NCBI GenBank assembly: GCA_041402125.1
Contig: JAWKSY010000002.1
Coordinates: 248,001 to 312,000 of the forward strand
Direction of reading: 5' to 3'
Origin: JAWKSY01 sp041402125
GTDB taxonomy: Bacteria > Planctomycetota > GCA-002687715 > DRQF01
DNA: 64,000 nucleotides
This document shows positions 55,796 through 64,000 of this stretch, piece by piece. Numbering within the stretch: the first letter of the stretch is position 1; the number at the start of each line of letters is the position of its first letter. The notes under the pieces were generated by a model, which did not search any database, had not been told where the DNA came from, and saw only the letters and a program-made list of their open reading frames with translations. The position numbers and the translations under genes were made by a program.

Positions 55796-56890
55796 ATGCG
55801 CAGCTTCGCGACCACTCTCGCTCTCCTCGTCATGGCCGGCGCCCTTTCCGCCCAGGCGGCGCTCTACACCTCGACCGAGTACTTCATCGTCCCGAACTAC
55901 CGCGAGGGAATCAGCGGGAACGTGAGCTGGGACAACTTCGTCTTCGTGGATGCCATCGGCACGCCCCACATCACGACCTGGGACAACATCTCGCAGTCGG
56001 GCAACGGTCCCTTCGCGAACGGCGCCTACTTCCCGGACGGCGACTACAACCTCGAGGCCGTCTGGTTCGGCGTGAGCTTCAACAACGGCGTCACCGGCGG
56101 CCACGCGCACATCCAGGCGACGGGCGGCAACCCCGGCGCCTACGACCGTCCCCACTACAACGGAACGCCAGACCAGCTCCAGGGCTGGCGGATCACGCGC
56201 AACGACGGCGCGCCCTTCATCTTCGTCGCCGTCGACTACCTGAACACGCCCGTCTCGCTGCTGGTGGGGACGAGCTACACGAGCGGCTATCCGAGCACCT
56301 GCCAGTGGGACGTGCACGACCCGACCTCGGCCGGTCTCCTGATCGGGGACGCCAACTGGCAGACGCTGAACCTCTTCGACCTGCCGACGCCGCCGATGCT
56401 CCCGCCGGGCCCGGGTCAGCCCCTGCTTCCCGGTCTCGCGGTGATGAACGTCAACTCCGCGACGAACGCCAACGGGAGCCCCGTCAACGATCCCTGCGGC
56501 GACTGGAACGGCCCCTTCTTCACCTCGCTCGGCTCGACCACGAACCTGAGCTTCACCTTCAACGGTCAGCCCCAGCAGCCGATCGTCGTCCTCGGCTCGA
56601 TCACGCTCAACCCGGGCGCCGCGGTCTTCGCGCCGATCGGTCAGGTGGACATCGGCCTGACGAACCCGATGGCGCCGTTCATCCCGAACGGCCTGTTCAT
56701 CGTCGCGGACGGCACCCAGCCCGACTTCTTCAACAGCCTGTTCCGGACGAACAGCGCCGGTACGGCGACGATGACCTTCTCGAACCCGGGCTTCCCCGCG
56801 GGCACGGTCGTCGCCCTCCAGGCGCTGATCTACAACACGACGGCCACCGTCGCGAACCTGTCGAACGCCGTCGAGGTGACCTTCCAGTAG
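55796..56890 (+). CDS. Secreted beta-rich protein
   Basis: ATG 55796, after an AAGGAG site, gives 364 residues. Signal peptide: SFATTLALLVMAGALSAQ. The mature protein is beta-rich with many Asn, Gly and Thr (GGHAHIQATGGNPGAYDRPH; WDVHDPTSAGLLIGDANWQ). The C-terminal half (SITLNPGAAVFAPIGQVDIG; FRTNSAGTATMTFSNPGFPA; VVALQALIYNTT) looks like the same kind of beta-sandwich module as the neighbouring secreted proteins. No enzyme motif. Divergent from 54348-55472; both may be surface proteins. Confidence 0.75.
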   Translation: MRSFATTLALLVMAGALSAQAALYTSTEYFIVPNYREGISGNVSWDNFVFVDAIGTPHITTWDNISQSGNGPFANGAYFPDGDYNLEAVWFGVSFNNGVTGGHAHIQATGGNPGAYDRPHYNGTPDQLQGWRITRNDGAPFIFVAVDYLNTPVSLLVGTSYTSGYPSTCQWDVHDPTSAGLLIGDANWQTLNLFDLPTPPMLPPGPGQPLLPGLAVMNVNSATNANGSPVNDPCGDWNGPFFTSLGSTTNLSFTFNGQPQQPIVVLGSITLNPGAAVFAPIGQVDIGLTNPMAPFIPNGLFIVADGTQPDFFNSLFRTNSAGTATMTFSNPGFPAGTVVALQALIYNTTATVANLSNAVEVTFQ

Positions 56891-56921
56891 GAAGGACGCC
56901 TCGCGAACCGAACCCCCGCTC

Positions 56922-56948
56922 GAGGGCCCGCACGGATGGCGGGCCCTC
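56922..56948 (+). terminator. Terminator hairpin between secreted-protein genes
   Basis: GAGGGCCCGC and GCGGGCCCTC pair perfectly over 10 bases with a seven-base loop (ACGGATG), 31 bases after the stop at 56890. GTCCGTTACC follows. There is no long T tract. Confidence 0.65.
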
Positions 56949-56978
56949 GTCCGTTACCCGCCTTCCGGAGTCCCTTCG

Positions 56979-58409
56979 ATGAATCGACGTCTCCTCGGCC
57001 TCGCGATGCTCGTCGCGCTGGCCGCCGCCCCGCTGCACGCCCAGACCGACTGGGAGCAGCAGATGCCGCCGAACAACCTCTTCCCGCGCTCCGAGTTCGG
57101 ATTCTCCTTCGACCTCGTCCTCGGGGGCTGGGTCGCCTTCGGCGGCCGCGACATCATCAACAACTACCGCAGCGACACGCTGATCTGGAACGGTTCGAAC
57201 TGGGCCACGATTCCCGTCACCGGACCGAGCGCGCGCGCGACGCAGATGGTCTACGACACCGCGCGATTCGTGCACGTCCTCTACGGCGGGACGAACACGG
57301 GCTTCCCGGGGCCCTCGGACACCTGGGAGTTCAACGGCGCCACCTGGTCGCAGGTCGTCACCGCGAACTCTCCCGGTCCGAAGTCCGAACCGGCGATGTC
57401 CTTCGATTCCGTCGCGAACAAGACGGTGCTCTTCTCGGGCGCCGGCCTGATCTCGATCTATCCCCCGGATACCTGGACCTACGACGGCACGAACTGGACG
57501 AACGTCTCGCCCACGCCCGCGCCGGGGGGCCGTCGTCGCCACCAGATGGTCTACGACTCGACGCGGAACAAGCACGTCATGTTCGGCGGCGAGAGCCACC
57601 TGCTGTTCTTCTACAACGACACCTGGGAGTACGACGTCGCCCTCAACACCTGGACCCAGGTGACGACGGCGAACGCGCCCTCGCCGCGCCGGCTCCACGC
57701 GATGACCTTCGATCCGATCCGCGGCGTCACCGTGCTCTTCGGCGGCGAGGACATGAACGGGAACACGCTCGGCGACACCTGGGAGTACGACGGCACGAAC
57801 TGGACGCAGGTCACGACGACCACGACGCCCGCCCCGCGCAAGGGCGCGCGTCTCGCCTCCGATCTCGTCACCGGTGATTCGGTCATGCCCGGCGGCATCG
57901 TCGGCACGCTCGCGACCCAGGAGATCTGGAAGTACTCGGCGATCCCGCCGGCGCTCTACCCGGGCACCGGAGCCGACGCGAAGATCCGCGTCGCGACGAA
58001 CGGAACGCTCACGAACTCGCCGACCGGCGTCTATCCGCTCACCTCGTCCGACACCTTCGCCCTGACGATGGTCTCGCCCCTCGGCACCCTGGACAACGCG
58101 GCGATGGCGCTCGTCTACTCGCTCTACCCGACGGCTTCGCCGCTGCCCGGCATCCCGCTCCTCGGGGCGGGCAACCCGCTCGACGTCTGGGTCGATCCCT
58201 TCAACGCGGTGGTCGTCTTCGACAGCCTGGCACCTCCGACCTCGATCCTGGTGCCGCTGCTCTTCCCGGGCGGCTACACCATCGGCCCGTACAACGTGCC
58301 GGCGGGACTGAGCGGAGCCTCCGCCAACCTGCAGCTCTTCGTGCGGGATATCGGGGCGAATCCCTTCAACATCTCGATCTCGGATGCCGCCGTGCTCCAG
58401 TTCAACTGA
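56979..58409 (+). CDS. Secreted kelch-repeat beta-propeller protein
   Basis: ATG 56979 gives 476 residues with a signal peptide (RLLGLAMLVALAAAPLHAQ). Five to six kelch repeats (about 35-320) show the YGG/FGG-DTWEFNG pattern: VLYGGTNTGFPGPSDTWEF, VMFGGESHLLFFYNDTWEYD and VLFGGEDMNGNTLGDTWEYD. They should form a beta-propeller. The C-terminal 150 residues (LYPGTGADAKIRVATNGTL to LQLFVRDIGANPFNI) form the beta module shared with 54348-55472. No copper-radical residues of galactose oxidase are seen, so binding rather than catalysis is likely. Confidence 0.85.
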   Translation: MNRRLLGLAMLVALAAAPLHAQTDWEQQMPPNNLFPRSEFGFSFDLVLGGWVAFGGRDIINNYRSDTLIWNGSNWATIPVTGPSARATQMVYDTARFVHVLYGGTNTGFPGPSDTWEFNGATWSQVVTANSPGPKSEPAMSFDSVANKTVLFSGAGLISIYPPDTWTYDGTNWTNVSPTPAPGGRRRHQMVYDSTRNKHVMFGGESHLLFFYNDTWEYDVALNTWTQVTTANAPSPRRLHAMTFDPIRGVTVLFGGEDMNGNTLGDTWEYDGTNWTQVTTTTTPAPRKGARLASDLVTGDSVMPGGIVGTLATQEIWKYSAIPPALYPGTGADAKIRVATNGTLTNSPTGVYPLTSSDTFALTMVSPLGTLDNAAMALVYSLYPTASPLPGIPLLGAGNPLDVWVDPFNAVVVFDSLAPPTSILVPLLFPGGYTIGPYNVPAGLSGASANLQLFVRDIGANPFNISISDAAVLQFN

Positions 58410-58426
58410 TCACCTCGCGGGATCAG

Positions 58427-58461
58427 GCGGGGCCGACCGGACGCGTTCCGGCCGGCCCCGC
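58427..58461 (+). terminator. Terminator hairpin after the kelch gene
   Basis: GCGGGGCCGACCGG and CCGGCCGGCCCCGC pair over 14 bases with one mismatch and a seven-base loop; GTCTTTC follows. Confidence 0.7.
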
Positions 58462-58497
58462 GTCTTTCGGGGGGGCTGGGAGCGAGCGGGGGAGCCC

Positions 58498-58506
58498 TGC
58501 TATCCT
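58498..58506 (+). promoter_or_regulatory. Extended -10 promoter, probably leaderless
   Basis: TGCTATCCT ends six bases before ATG 58513, so transcription would start at or next to the ATG. No ribosome site is present. Compare 15891-15900 before glnS and 32932-32940. Confidence 0.5.
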
Positions 58507-58512
58507 CGCGCC

Positions 58513-59007
58513 ATGACGAATCCGGTCGAGCGTCACTACCGCGTCCTGCTCGCGTCCTTCGGAGGCTCCGAGCGGGGTCGGACCTGGCGGAGCCGGCTCG
58601 GCGCCGATCACGCGCCGGCGGTCGAGAGCCTCCGCGTCGCGCTGACCGAGGGATTCGCCGCGCCCATCGACGAGCTCGACGGCGAACACCTCGGCGAACT
58701 CCTCCGCGCTCAGCTCCCCGGCCGTCTCGGCGGGCGGGAGTCCTGGGCGCCGGAGTTGCCGGACCTCCTCGAGGACTTCCTCACCTTCGCCGCGGACGAG
58801 GCGGGCGTCGCCCGAGCCTGGGAGTGGATCACCGCGATCGGCGCCCATCGCGGCGACTTCGAGCGGGCGCTCGCCGACGATGCGCGCCCCCGTTTCGCGG
58901 GTCCCCGGCGCGAGCCCGATCGTCGTCCCGCCGCGAAGCTCGGTCGGAACGAGCCCTGTCCCTGCGGCAGCGGACGCAAGTACAAGAACTGCTGTCTGCG
59001 CGGCTAG
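58513..59007 (+). CDS. SEC-C motif protein
   Basis: This 164-residue cytoplasmic protein starts at ATG 58513. The N-terminal about 135 residues are helical and unrecognised (LPDLLEDFLTFAADEAGVAR). The C-terminus is a complete SEC-C zinc motif, LGRNEPCPCGSGRKYKNCC (C-x-C-x8-C-C), as at the end of SecA. Such small SEC-C proteins are widespread; the motif binds zinc and may contact ribosomes or SecB-like partners. No neighbour points to a specific process. Confidence 0.88.
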   Translation: MTNPVERHYRVLLASFGGSERGRTWRSRLGADHAPAVESLRVALTEGFAAPIDELDGEHLGELLRAQLPGRLGGRESWAPELPDLLEDFLTFAADEAGVARAWEWITAIGAHRGDFERALADDARPRFAGPRREPDRRPAAKLGRNEPCPCGSGRKYKNCCLRG

Positions 59008-59081
59008 CGCCTCCCGGTCCTTCGCCGGACGACGCCTGGTTCGCGACGATGGTGGTCGAGTTCAACTTCTGAGCGAGGGGG

Positions 59082-59113
59082 GAGGCGCGACGCCCGCGCG
59101 GGCGACGCGCCTC
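59082..59113. terminator. Bidirectional terminator palindrome
   Basis: GAGGCGCGACGCCCGC followed by GCGGGCGACGCGCCTC is a 32-base palindrome with a single mismatched position. It lies between the convergent ends of 58513-59007 and 59124-59915. Confidence 0.6.
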
Positions 59114-59123
59114 GCCGCGTGAT

Positions 59124-59915
59124 TCAGGGCGCGAGCAGGAGCGGCACCGGCCGCGTCACCGCGACGAGCGTTCCGCCGGGATCGAGGATTCCGGCCGCGT
59201 GGTGGCAGACGATGCCGGCCGCGACGCCGGGGATCTCGCCCGGGAAGAGCGTCACCGTGATCGTCGCCGTCCCTCCGGGATCGAGCACGCCGAGCGAGTT
59301 CCCGAGCGGGTGCTGGTTCGGGAAATCGAGCGTCTGCTGGAAGTAGAAGTCGACGTTGAGCGGCACGACGAGACCGTCGTGCAGGACGCCGGGCGAGGTG
59401 CCGCTGATCGTGCCCGCCACGATGTAGAGCGAGAAGGCGAGATTCGGCCCGACGTCGAGACTCAGGGTCTGCGTGCCGCCGGCCGAGACCGAGATCGAGG
59501 GGACGTCGCCGGCGAGCTGCTCGCCGATCCCGAAGTCGGCGTTGCTGAGGTCGGTGTAGTCGCTCGCCGTGTTGTCCTGGGTCACGCGGACGCGGACGTT
59601 GCCGCTCGAGACGAAGGGCGCGATCCACACGTAGCTGTGCATGGCGCCGGCCGTGATGTCGCCGGCGGGCAGACCCATCGCGATCGGGAGCCAGGGACCG
59701 CTGTCGCCGTTGGTCGAGTACTCGAGATTCCAGCCGATCGTGTTGTGCTGGATCAGGACGTGCCACTGGATCGTGATCGCCTCGCCGGGGCCGAAGGACT
59801 CGCCGCCGTTCGGCGAGTCGAGCGCGACGTGGGCGCGGAGCGGGGCGGCAGTGAGAAGAGCGAGGGCGGCGGCGAGGACGAAGGGACGGGAAACGGCGGG
59901 AAGGCCGTGCTTCAT
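59124..59915 (-). CDS. Secreted beta-sandwich protein
   Basis: ATG 59915 (MKHGLPAVSR) gives 263 residues with a signal peptide (FVLAAALALLTAAPLRAH). The first domain, VALDSPNGGESFGPGEAITIQW through NVRVRVTQDN, is the Ig-like SPNGGE module found in many bacterial surface proteins. The second (SVSAGGTQTLSLDVGPNLAF; LPLGNSLGVLDPGGTATI-like strands) is a beta sandwich with two conserved-looking GVLDPGGT/GILDPGGT repeats. No catalytic residues. Probably extracellular. Confidence 0.78.
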   Translation of the reverse strand: MKHGLPAVSRPFVLAAALALLTAAPLRAHVALDSPNGGESFGPGEAITIQWHVLIQHNTIGWNLEYSTNGDSGPWLPIAMGLPAGDITAGAMHSYVWIAPFVSSGNVRVRVTQDNTASDYTDLSNADFGIGEQLAGDVPSISVSAGGTQTLSLDVGPNLAFSLYIVAGTISGTSPGVLHDGLVVPLNVDFYFQQTLDFPNQHPLGNSLGVLDPGGTATITVTLFPGEIPGVAAGIVCHHAAGILDPGGTLVAVTRPVPLLLAP

Positions 59916-60080
59916 GGGGGTTCTCCTGCTTTCGGCGCGAATCCGAGAGCCGAGGAGTCCCACCTCCGGTCGTGAGTACCTCGCCGAGACGAGGCGCCGA
60001 CCGGACGGCGCGAGGGGGAACTCACCGGTATCTACCCCGAGAGCCGGCGGAGGGCGAGGGATTTCGGGATCGTCGGGGAC

Positions 60081-62066
60081 TCAGTCCGCGCGGCGGAGCT
60101 CGATCCGGACCGCGGCGCGCCCGCCCGCCCCGAGGTCGAAGGCCGTCCAGTCCGTCGCCCGGTAGCCCTTCGGGCCCTCCGCGAGACGGATCTCGTGTCG
60201 GCCGGGTTCGTCGACGAAGCGCCAGATCGCCCCGTCGTTCAGGACCGCGCGGCGGAGGAGGACGGTCTGGAGGGAATCGGCCCGGCGCAGCTCGTAGCGC
60301 AGCTCGAAATCGTCGGGCACGACCTCGTCGCCGCATCGGAGTTCGACGCGGAAGCCCTGCATCGGGGGCAGGTCGACCACCATCCGGTTCTGGCCCGGGT
60401 CGCGCCGGAGGTTGAGGTGACGCGCCGTGTCCTCGTGCCGGACGTCGATCGAGAAGCTGCCCCAGGTCATCGGGATCGGATAGGCGCCCCGGCTCTCGTC
60501 GAACCACGACCGCCCGGTGCTCCGCAGCGTGGACCAGTCGATCCTCGCGCCGGTGACGGGGCGGCCGTCCCTCTTCAGCTCGAGGAGCAGCGGTTCGCGG
60601 GCGGCGAGCCGCAGCGCGAGGTCGCAGCGACCGCTCGCCGGCACGGTGAAGGGGAACTCCTCCTCGTCGATCCGGATGACGTAGTCGCCGGGCGTCAGGT
60701 GGATCTCGTCGAGCTTCCGACGGAGCGGGTCCTTCGCGTCCGGCCGCAGGGCGCAGGTGCGTCGGCGGATCGCACGCCTCGATTCCTCTCCGACGGCGCG
60801 GATCTCGACCTCGGGCGTCCAGGTCCCCATCCCGACGTCGGGCAGGGTCACGACGCCGAACACCGGGATGAGCGTCTCGCGCAGCGGAGTCGTGTCGGCG
60901 CGGAGGCGGACCTCCGTGCGGCGGCCCGCCTCGATCTCGACCCGGACGGCGTCGAGAACGAGATCGGGGGCGCCGGGCGGACCGGATTCGAGACTCACGA
61001 CGAGCGGGCCGACAGGAAGGTGGGTCGCCGTCATCTCCGGCTGTCCAGTCCAGGCCTCGTCGCAGAGCGGAGAGAAGGGGCTGTGGACGAGAAAGGTCCC
61101 GGCGGGCGCGGGGAGGAAGTTGAGACGGAGCCGGGGTCGGAGCGGCCCCGGGATCTCGCCGAGTTCGCCCTCGATCCGGACGAGAAGGTCGCCGCCCGGC
61201 GCGAGCTCCACCTCGAACTCGGCGGCGGTCGGAGGATACGTGAAGGTCCTCGCGGCGTGTCCCGGCGCGACGATCCAGTCGGTCGTCCGGAAGTGACCCT
61301 CCGTGAGAACCACGACGAGAGGGGAGTCTCCGCGCGCGACGAGACGTTCGTCGGGGAATTCCAGCGGGCGCTCACCCTCCGTTCCCGGTGCGATCTCGTC
61401 GAACCTCGCGGTCCCGACCCGGAGCGTGCGGTAGACGCGAACGCCTTCGAGTTCGTGCCGGTCGGCTGCGCCGCGGGCATGCAAGGTGAAGCGCTCCGCC
61501 GAGGTCAGCAAGAGGTCGATCGTCTCGCGCTCGAGGGTCGCTCGATCGTAGGTCGGCCACCTTCGGTTCGAGGCGTCGGTCAGGCGATGACCGGGGTCGA
61601 GCCACGCATCGGTGAAGCGGAGGGAGGCGACCTCCGGCGGGAGGTTCAGGTGCGTCCGGCCCTCGCGGAAGGTCACCGACGCCGACCGCCTCTCGCCCCC
61701 GGTGTCGGCCCATGCGAAATCGAGTCGTCCCGAGCCCGACCTGACGAGGCCGAGACGGTCGTCGACGACGGTCACCTCGACGAGGACCTCCAAGGGCGCG
61801 GCCTCCGCCCCCGTCTCGGGAACCGCTCGCATCGCATCGAGGCGGGGATCCGCCGGGTCGGGCTCCGCGATGCCGTCCGGATCCGGCTCGAGGGCGCCTC
61901 CCCTTCGAGCCGCCGTTGCGGAGTCCGCCGGGGTCGAAGCGCCGCTCGTCTCTTCCGTTCCGGCGAGCTGATCCGCGGCCGACGAGCGCGAGCAAGCTCG
62001 CGACGCCACGAGGACGATCGCCACCAGGAGCGCGAGCGCGGAGAGGAGGGGGAGCGCTCGGGTCAT
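60081..62066 (-). CDS. Large membrane-anchored beta-sandwich protein of unknown function
   Basis: ATG 62066 gives 661 residues. An N-terminal hydrophobic segment (LPLLSALALLVAIVLVAS) followed by RACSRSS is a signal anchor or lipoprotein-like signal. After a low-complexity Thr/Ala/Glu region the protein is a string of beta-sandwich domains, including carboxypeptidase-regulatory-like turns (LVRIEGELGEIPG; IHLTPGDYVIRIDEEEFPFTV; LLLELKRDGRPVTGARIDW). A C-terminal domain ends AFDLGAGGRAAVRIELRRAD. No enzyme motif. Typical of planctomycete-type surface proteins. It diverges from the cytochrome gene. Confidence 0.7.
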   Translation of the reverse strand: MTRALPLLSALALLVAIVLVASRACSRSSAADQLAGTEETSGASTPADSATAARRGGALEPDPDGIAEPDPADPRLDAMRAVPETGAEAAPLEVLVEVTVVDDRLGLVRSGSGRLDFAWADTGGERRSASVTFREGRTHLNLPPEVASLRFTDAWLDPGHRLTDASNRRWPTYDRATLERETIDLLLTSAERFTLHARGAADRHELEGVRVYRTLRVGTARFDEIAPGTEGERPLEFPDERLVARGDSPLVVVLTEGHFRTTDWIVAPGHAARTFTYPPTAAEFEVELAPGGDLLVRIEGELGEIPGPLRPRLRLNFLPAPAGTFLVHSPFSPLCDEAWTGQPEMTATHLPVGPLVVSLESGPPGAPDLVLDAVRVEIEAGRRTEVRLRADTTPLRETLIPVFGVVTLPDVGMGTWTPEVEIRAVGEESRRAIRRRTCALRPDAKDPLRRKLDEIHLTPGDYVIRIDEEEFPFTVPASGRCDLALRLAAREPLLLELKRDGRPVTGARIDWSTLRSTGRSWFDESRGAYPIPMTWGSFSIDVRHEDTARHLNLRRDPGQNRMVVDLPPMQGFRVELRCGDEVVPDDFELRYELRRADSLQTVLLRRAVLNDGAIWRFVDEPGRHEIRLAEGPKGYRATDWTAFDLGAGGRAAVRIELRRAD

Positions 62067-62515
62067 CGCGTCGGAACCTCGCGGGGCGGGAGGTGGGGAA
62101 GCTTCCCCGGCCGGATCGGGGGGCACCCCGCCGGAGGGTAGCGAATGCGTCCGGAATCCGGACGGGTGGAGGAAGTCCGCAGAGCGCGGCCGCGCCGCGA
62201 CCGCCGTCTCGCCAAGGGTGGGACGGCGAAGGACCTTCTGTCGCGTCCGGTGTATCCGAATGGAGGTGGTGGATCGTGTAAGATGAATAATGCCATGGAT
62301 TTGCGGGTTCCTGAGGGGTGCTTGGTCGGCGCGGGAGTCGAGGGAGTCGGAGCCTTTCCGGTCGCGAATCGGACCTGCGCGGCGACCGAGCGCGAGCGGG
62401 CTCGCCGCGGGGTGAACCGGCGGCACGGTCCTTGCTTCACGGAGATTGGACCGCGGTCTCGCGATGTCGTCGCGGGCGTCGGTCCACGCGCGCCCGTCGC
62501 GACGAGGGAACCTTC
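62067..62515. other. 449-bp intergenic region between divergent genes
   Basis: No gene is seen. An AT-richer patch at about 62270-62295 (GTGTAAGATGAATAATGCC) may hold a -10 for the cytochrome gene (TAAGAT), with no clear -35. The 3' end has a weak purine-rich ribosome site (GAGGGAACC) before ATG 62516. No repeat or hairpin stands out. Confidence 0.4.
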
Positions 62516-64000
62516 ATGACTCATCGAACCGTCTCCGGTCGCGGGAGGATCTCCGGCCTCCTCGCCCTCATCTCGCTCTCCAGCGTCATCACGCTGGCCT
62601 TCTTCGCCCCGCGCTTCCGCGCCGAGGGCGCCCCGCCGCCGCCTCCGGACGGCAGCAGCGCGCCGCCGCGCATCATCGCCTGGAACGATCTGGGCATGCA
62701 CTGCCTCGATCCCGACTTCTCGGTGTTCAGCATCCTGCCCCCCTACAACACGGTCAACGCTCACGTGATGGTCGGCGGACAGATTCGCGGCGCGGCCGAG
62801 GGCTATTCGGTCGAGTACGAGGGGATCGCCGACCCGAACGGCTCGATCAACACCACCTCGATCGGCAAGTCGAACTTCTGGGATCACGTGAACGCGCTCT
62901 TCGGCGTCACGCTGCCGCTCGACGTCGGACTGGCCGGGCACGCGATGCCGGGCCTCGCCAACGTCGCGCAGCCGATGACCTACATCCCCGCGCAGGAGTG
63001 GTTCCAGGGCGAGGGCATCCCCATGACGCCCATCGACGACGCGGGGCAGAAGAACCCCTACCCGATGATGAAGATCACGGCGAGGAACGCCTCGGGTCAG
63101 GTCGTCGCGTCGACGGTGACGACGGTGCCGAACTCGCAGGAGCTCGACTGCAAGCGCTGCCACGGTTCGGCCGGGAACCCGGCGGCCATGCCGGCGCAGG
63201 GCTGGGTGTTCCATCCGGATCCGCTGAAGGACGACCGCCTGAACATCCTGGCGCTGCACGATGACCGACAGCTCGGTCAGCCGCAGTACCAGGCGGCGCT
63301 CGCCGTCGCCGGCTACAACCCGAACGGTCTCCTCGCGACCGTCCTCGACGACGCCACCTCGATCCTCTGCGCGAAGTGCCACGCCTCGAACGCGCTCATC
63401 GGCACCGGTCAGCCCGGCATCAGCACGCTCACGACCGCGATCCACGGCCTGCACGGCGGGGTCAAGGACCTCGACGGCCGCACGCTCGACCAGATCACCG
63501 ACCGCACCTCCTGCTTCAGCTGCCACCCCGGCTACGACACGCAGTGCCTGCGCGGCGCGATGGGCAAGGCGATCGGCGACGACGGCAAGAACTCGATGCA
63601 CTGCCAGAGCTGTCACGGCTCGATGGCCCAGGTGGCCGATCCGGCCCGCGTGGGCTGGCTCGACCAGCCGACCTGCCAGAACTGCCACGCCGGCACGGCG
63701 ACGCAGAATCCCGGACAGATCCGCTACACCGACGCCTACGACGCCGGCGGCAACCTCCGCACGCCGACGGTCGACACCTTCGCGACCGATCCCGACGTGC
63801 CCGCGCCCGGCTTCTCGCTGTACCGGTTCTCGACCGGGCACGGCGGGCTCCAGTGCTCGGCCTGCCACGGACCGCCGCACGCGATCTACCCGACGGCGCT
63901 GCCCAACGACAACGCGCAGAGCATGATGCTGCAGGGTCACACGGGCACGATCTCCGAGTGCGCGACCTGCCACGGCAATCTCGAGGACGACGAGATGATC
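62516..64000 (+). CDS. Multihaem cytochrome c (3' end outside the window)
   Basis: ATG 62516 opens a frame that runs off the window (at least 495 residues). A signal anchor (ISGLLALISLSSVITLAFF) is followed by IIAWNDLGMHCLDPDFSVF, a signature of a multihaem cytochrome family with an N-terminal WNDLGMHC segment. Seven CxxCH sites are visible: CKRCH (from C212), CAKCH, CFSCH, CQSCH, CQNCH, CSACH and CATCH, with many extra histidines as distal ligands. It is a periplasmic electron carrier or oxidoreductase; the electron partner is not in the window. Confidence 0.9.
   Translation, partial: MTHRTVSGRGRISGLLALISLSSVITLAFFAPRFRAEGAPPPPPDGSSAPPRIIAWNDLGMHCLDPDFSVFSILPPYNTVNAHVMVGGQIRGAAEGYSVEYEGIADPNGSINTTSIGKSNFWDHVNALFGVTLPLDVGLAGHAMPGLANVAQPMTYIPAQEWFQGEGIPMTPIDDAGQKNPYPMMKITARNASGQVVASTVTTVPNSQELDCKRCHGSAGNPAAMPAQGWVFHPDPLKDDRLNILALHDDRQLGQPQYQAALAVAGYNPNGLLATVLDDATSILCAKCHASNALIGTGQPGISTLTTAIHGLHGGVKDLDGRTLDQITDRTSCFSCHPGYDTQCLRGAMGKAIGDDGKNSMHCQSCHGSMAQVADPARVGWLDQPTCQNCHAGTATQNPGQIRYTDAYDAGGNLRTPTVDTFATDPDVPAPGFSLYRFSTGHGGLQCSACHGPPHAIYPTALPNDNAQSMMLQGHTGTISECATCHGNLEDDEMI

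Overview
The window is very GC-rich bacterial DNA, densely coded on both strands, from a Gram-negative-type cell: it has many signal peptides, a TolQ/TolR (ExbB/ExbD) pair, large secreted beta-rich proteins and a multihaem cytochrome c. The MoxR/DUF58/Bat operon, the paralogous secreted proteins with a YPGT[G/A]AD motif, the G8-domain protein and the TPR/Tol cluster together suggest a Planctomycetota-like organism. This is an inference; there is no rRNA gene in the window. I see no tRNA or rRNA gene, no CRISPR array and no intact insertion sequence.

Layout: 0.2-3.4 kb, a two-component system and a secreted protein. 3.6-5.1 kb, a membrane-anchored phosphoesterase between two clusters of GGGGTCTGACCCC palindromes. 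5.4-7.6 kb, a thioredoxin-like/TPR secreted protein. 7.7-15.8 kb, a tightly overlapping MoxR-DUF58-BatA-BatB-BatC operon ending in a BatD-BatE fusion. 15.9-17.6 kb, glutaminyl-tRNA synthetase. 17.8-20.8 kb, an esterase and a flavin oxidoreductase. 21.1-25.3 kb, a less GC-rich block of immunity-like genes (LRR, SUKH, DUF4279) with small or unknown genes. 25.5-32.8 kb, a membrane glycosyltransferase-like protein, an HDOD protein, a pentapeptide-repeat ion channel, two unknowns and an ABC-F ATPase. 33.1-34.2 kb, a TlpA/thioredoxin-like gene with an in-frame TGA where the first cysteine of CxxC should be, followed by a SECIS-like hairpin: a probable selenoprotein. 34.5-40.1 kb, a trans-sulfuration enzyme, a G8/parallel-beta-helix protein, a methyltransferase and a cytochrome b562-like protein. 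40.4-45.5 kb, two overlapping multidomain glycan enzymes. 45.9-54.1 kb, a TPR/TolQ/TolR cluster ending in a giant protein with a TonB-like transmembrane segment. 54.3-62.1 kb, secreted proteins and a SEC-C protein. 62.5-64 kb, the start of a multihaem cytochrome c.

Two copies of a ~160-bp element with terminal inverted repeats (a MITE) lie at 17.6 and 34.3 kb, each exactly at the stop codon of a neighbouring gene. Many genes carry single-base frame breaks. They cluster in a few regions and often compensate each other, so most look like sequence or assembly indels rather than real decay. Coordinates of such genes span the whole reconstructed gene.
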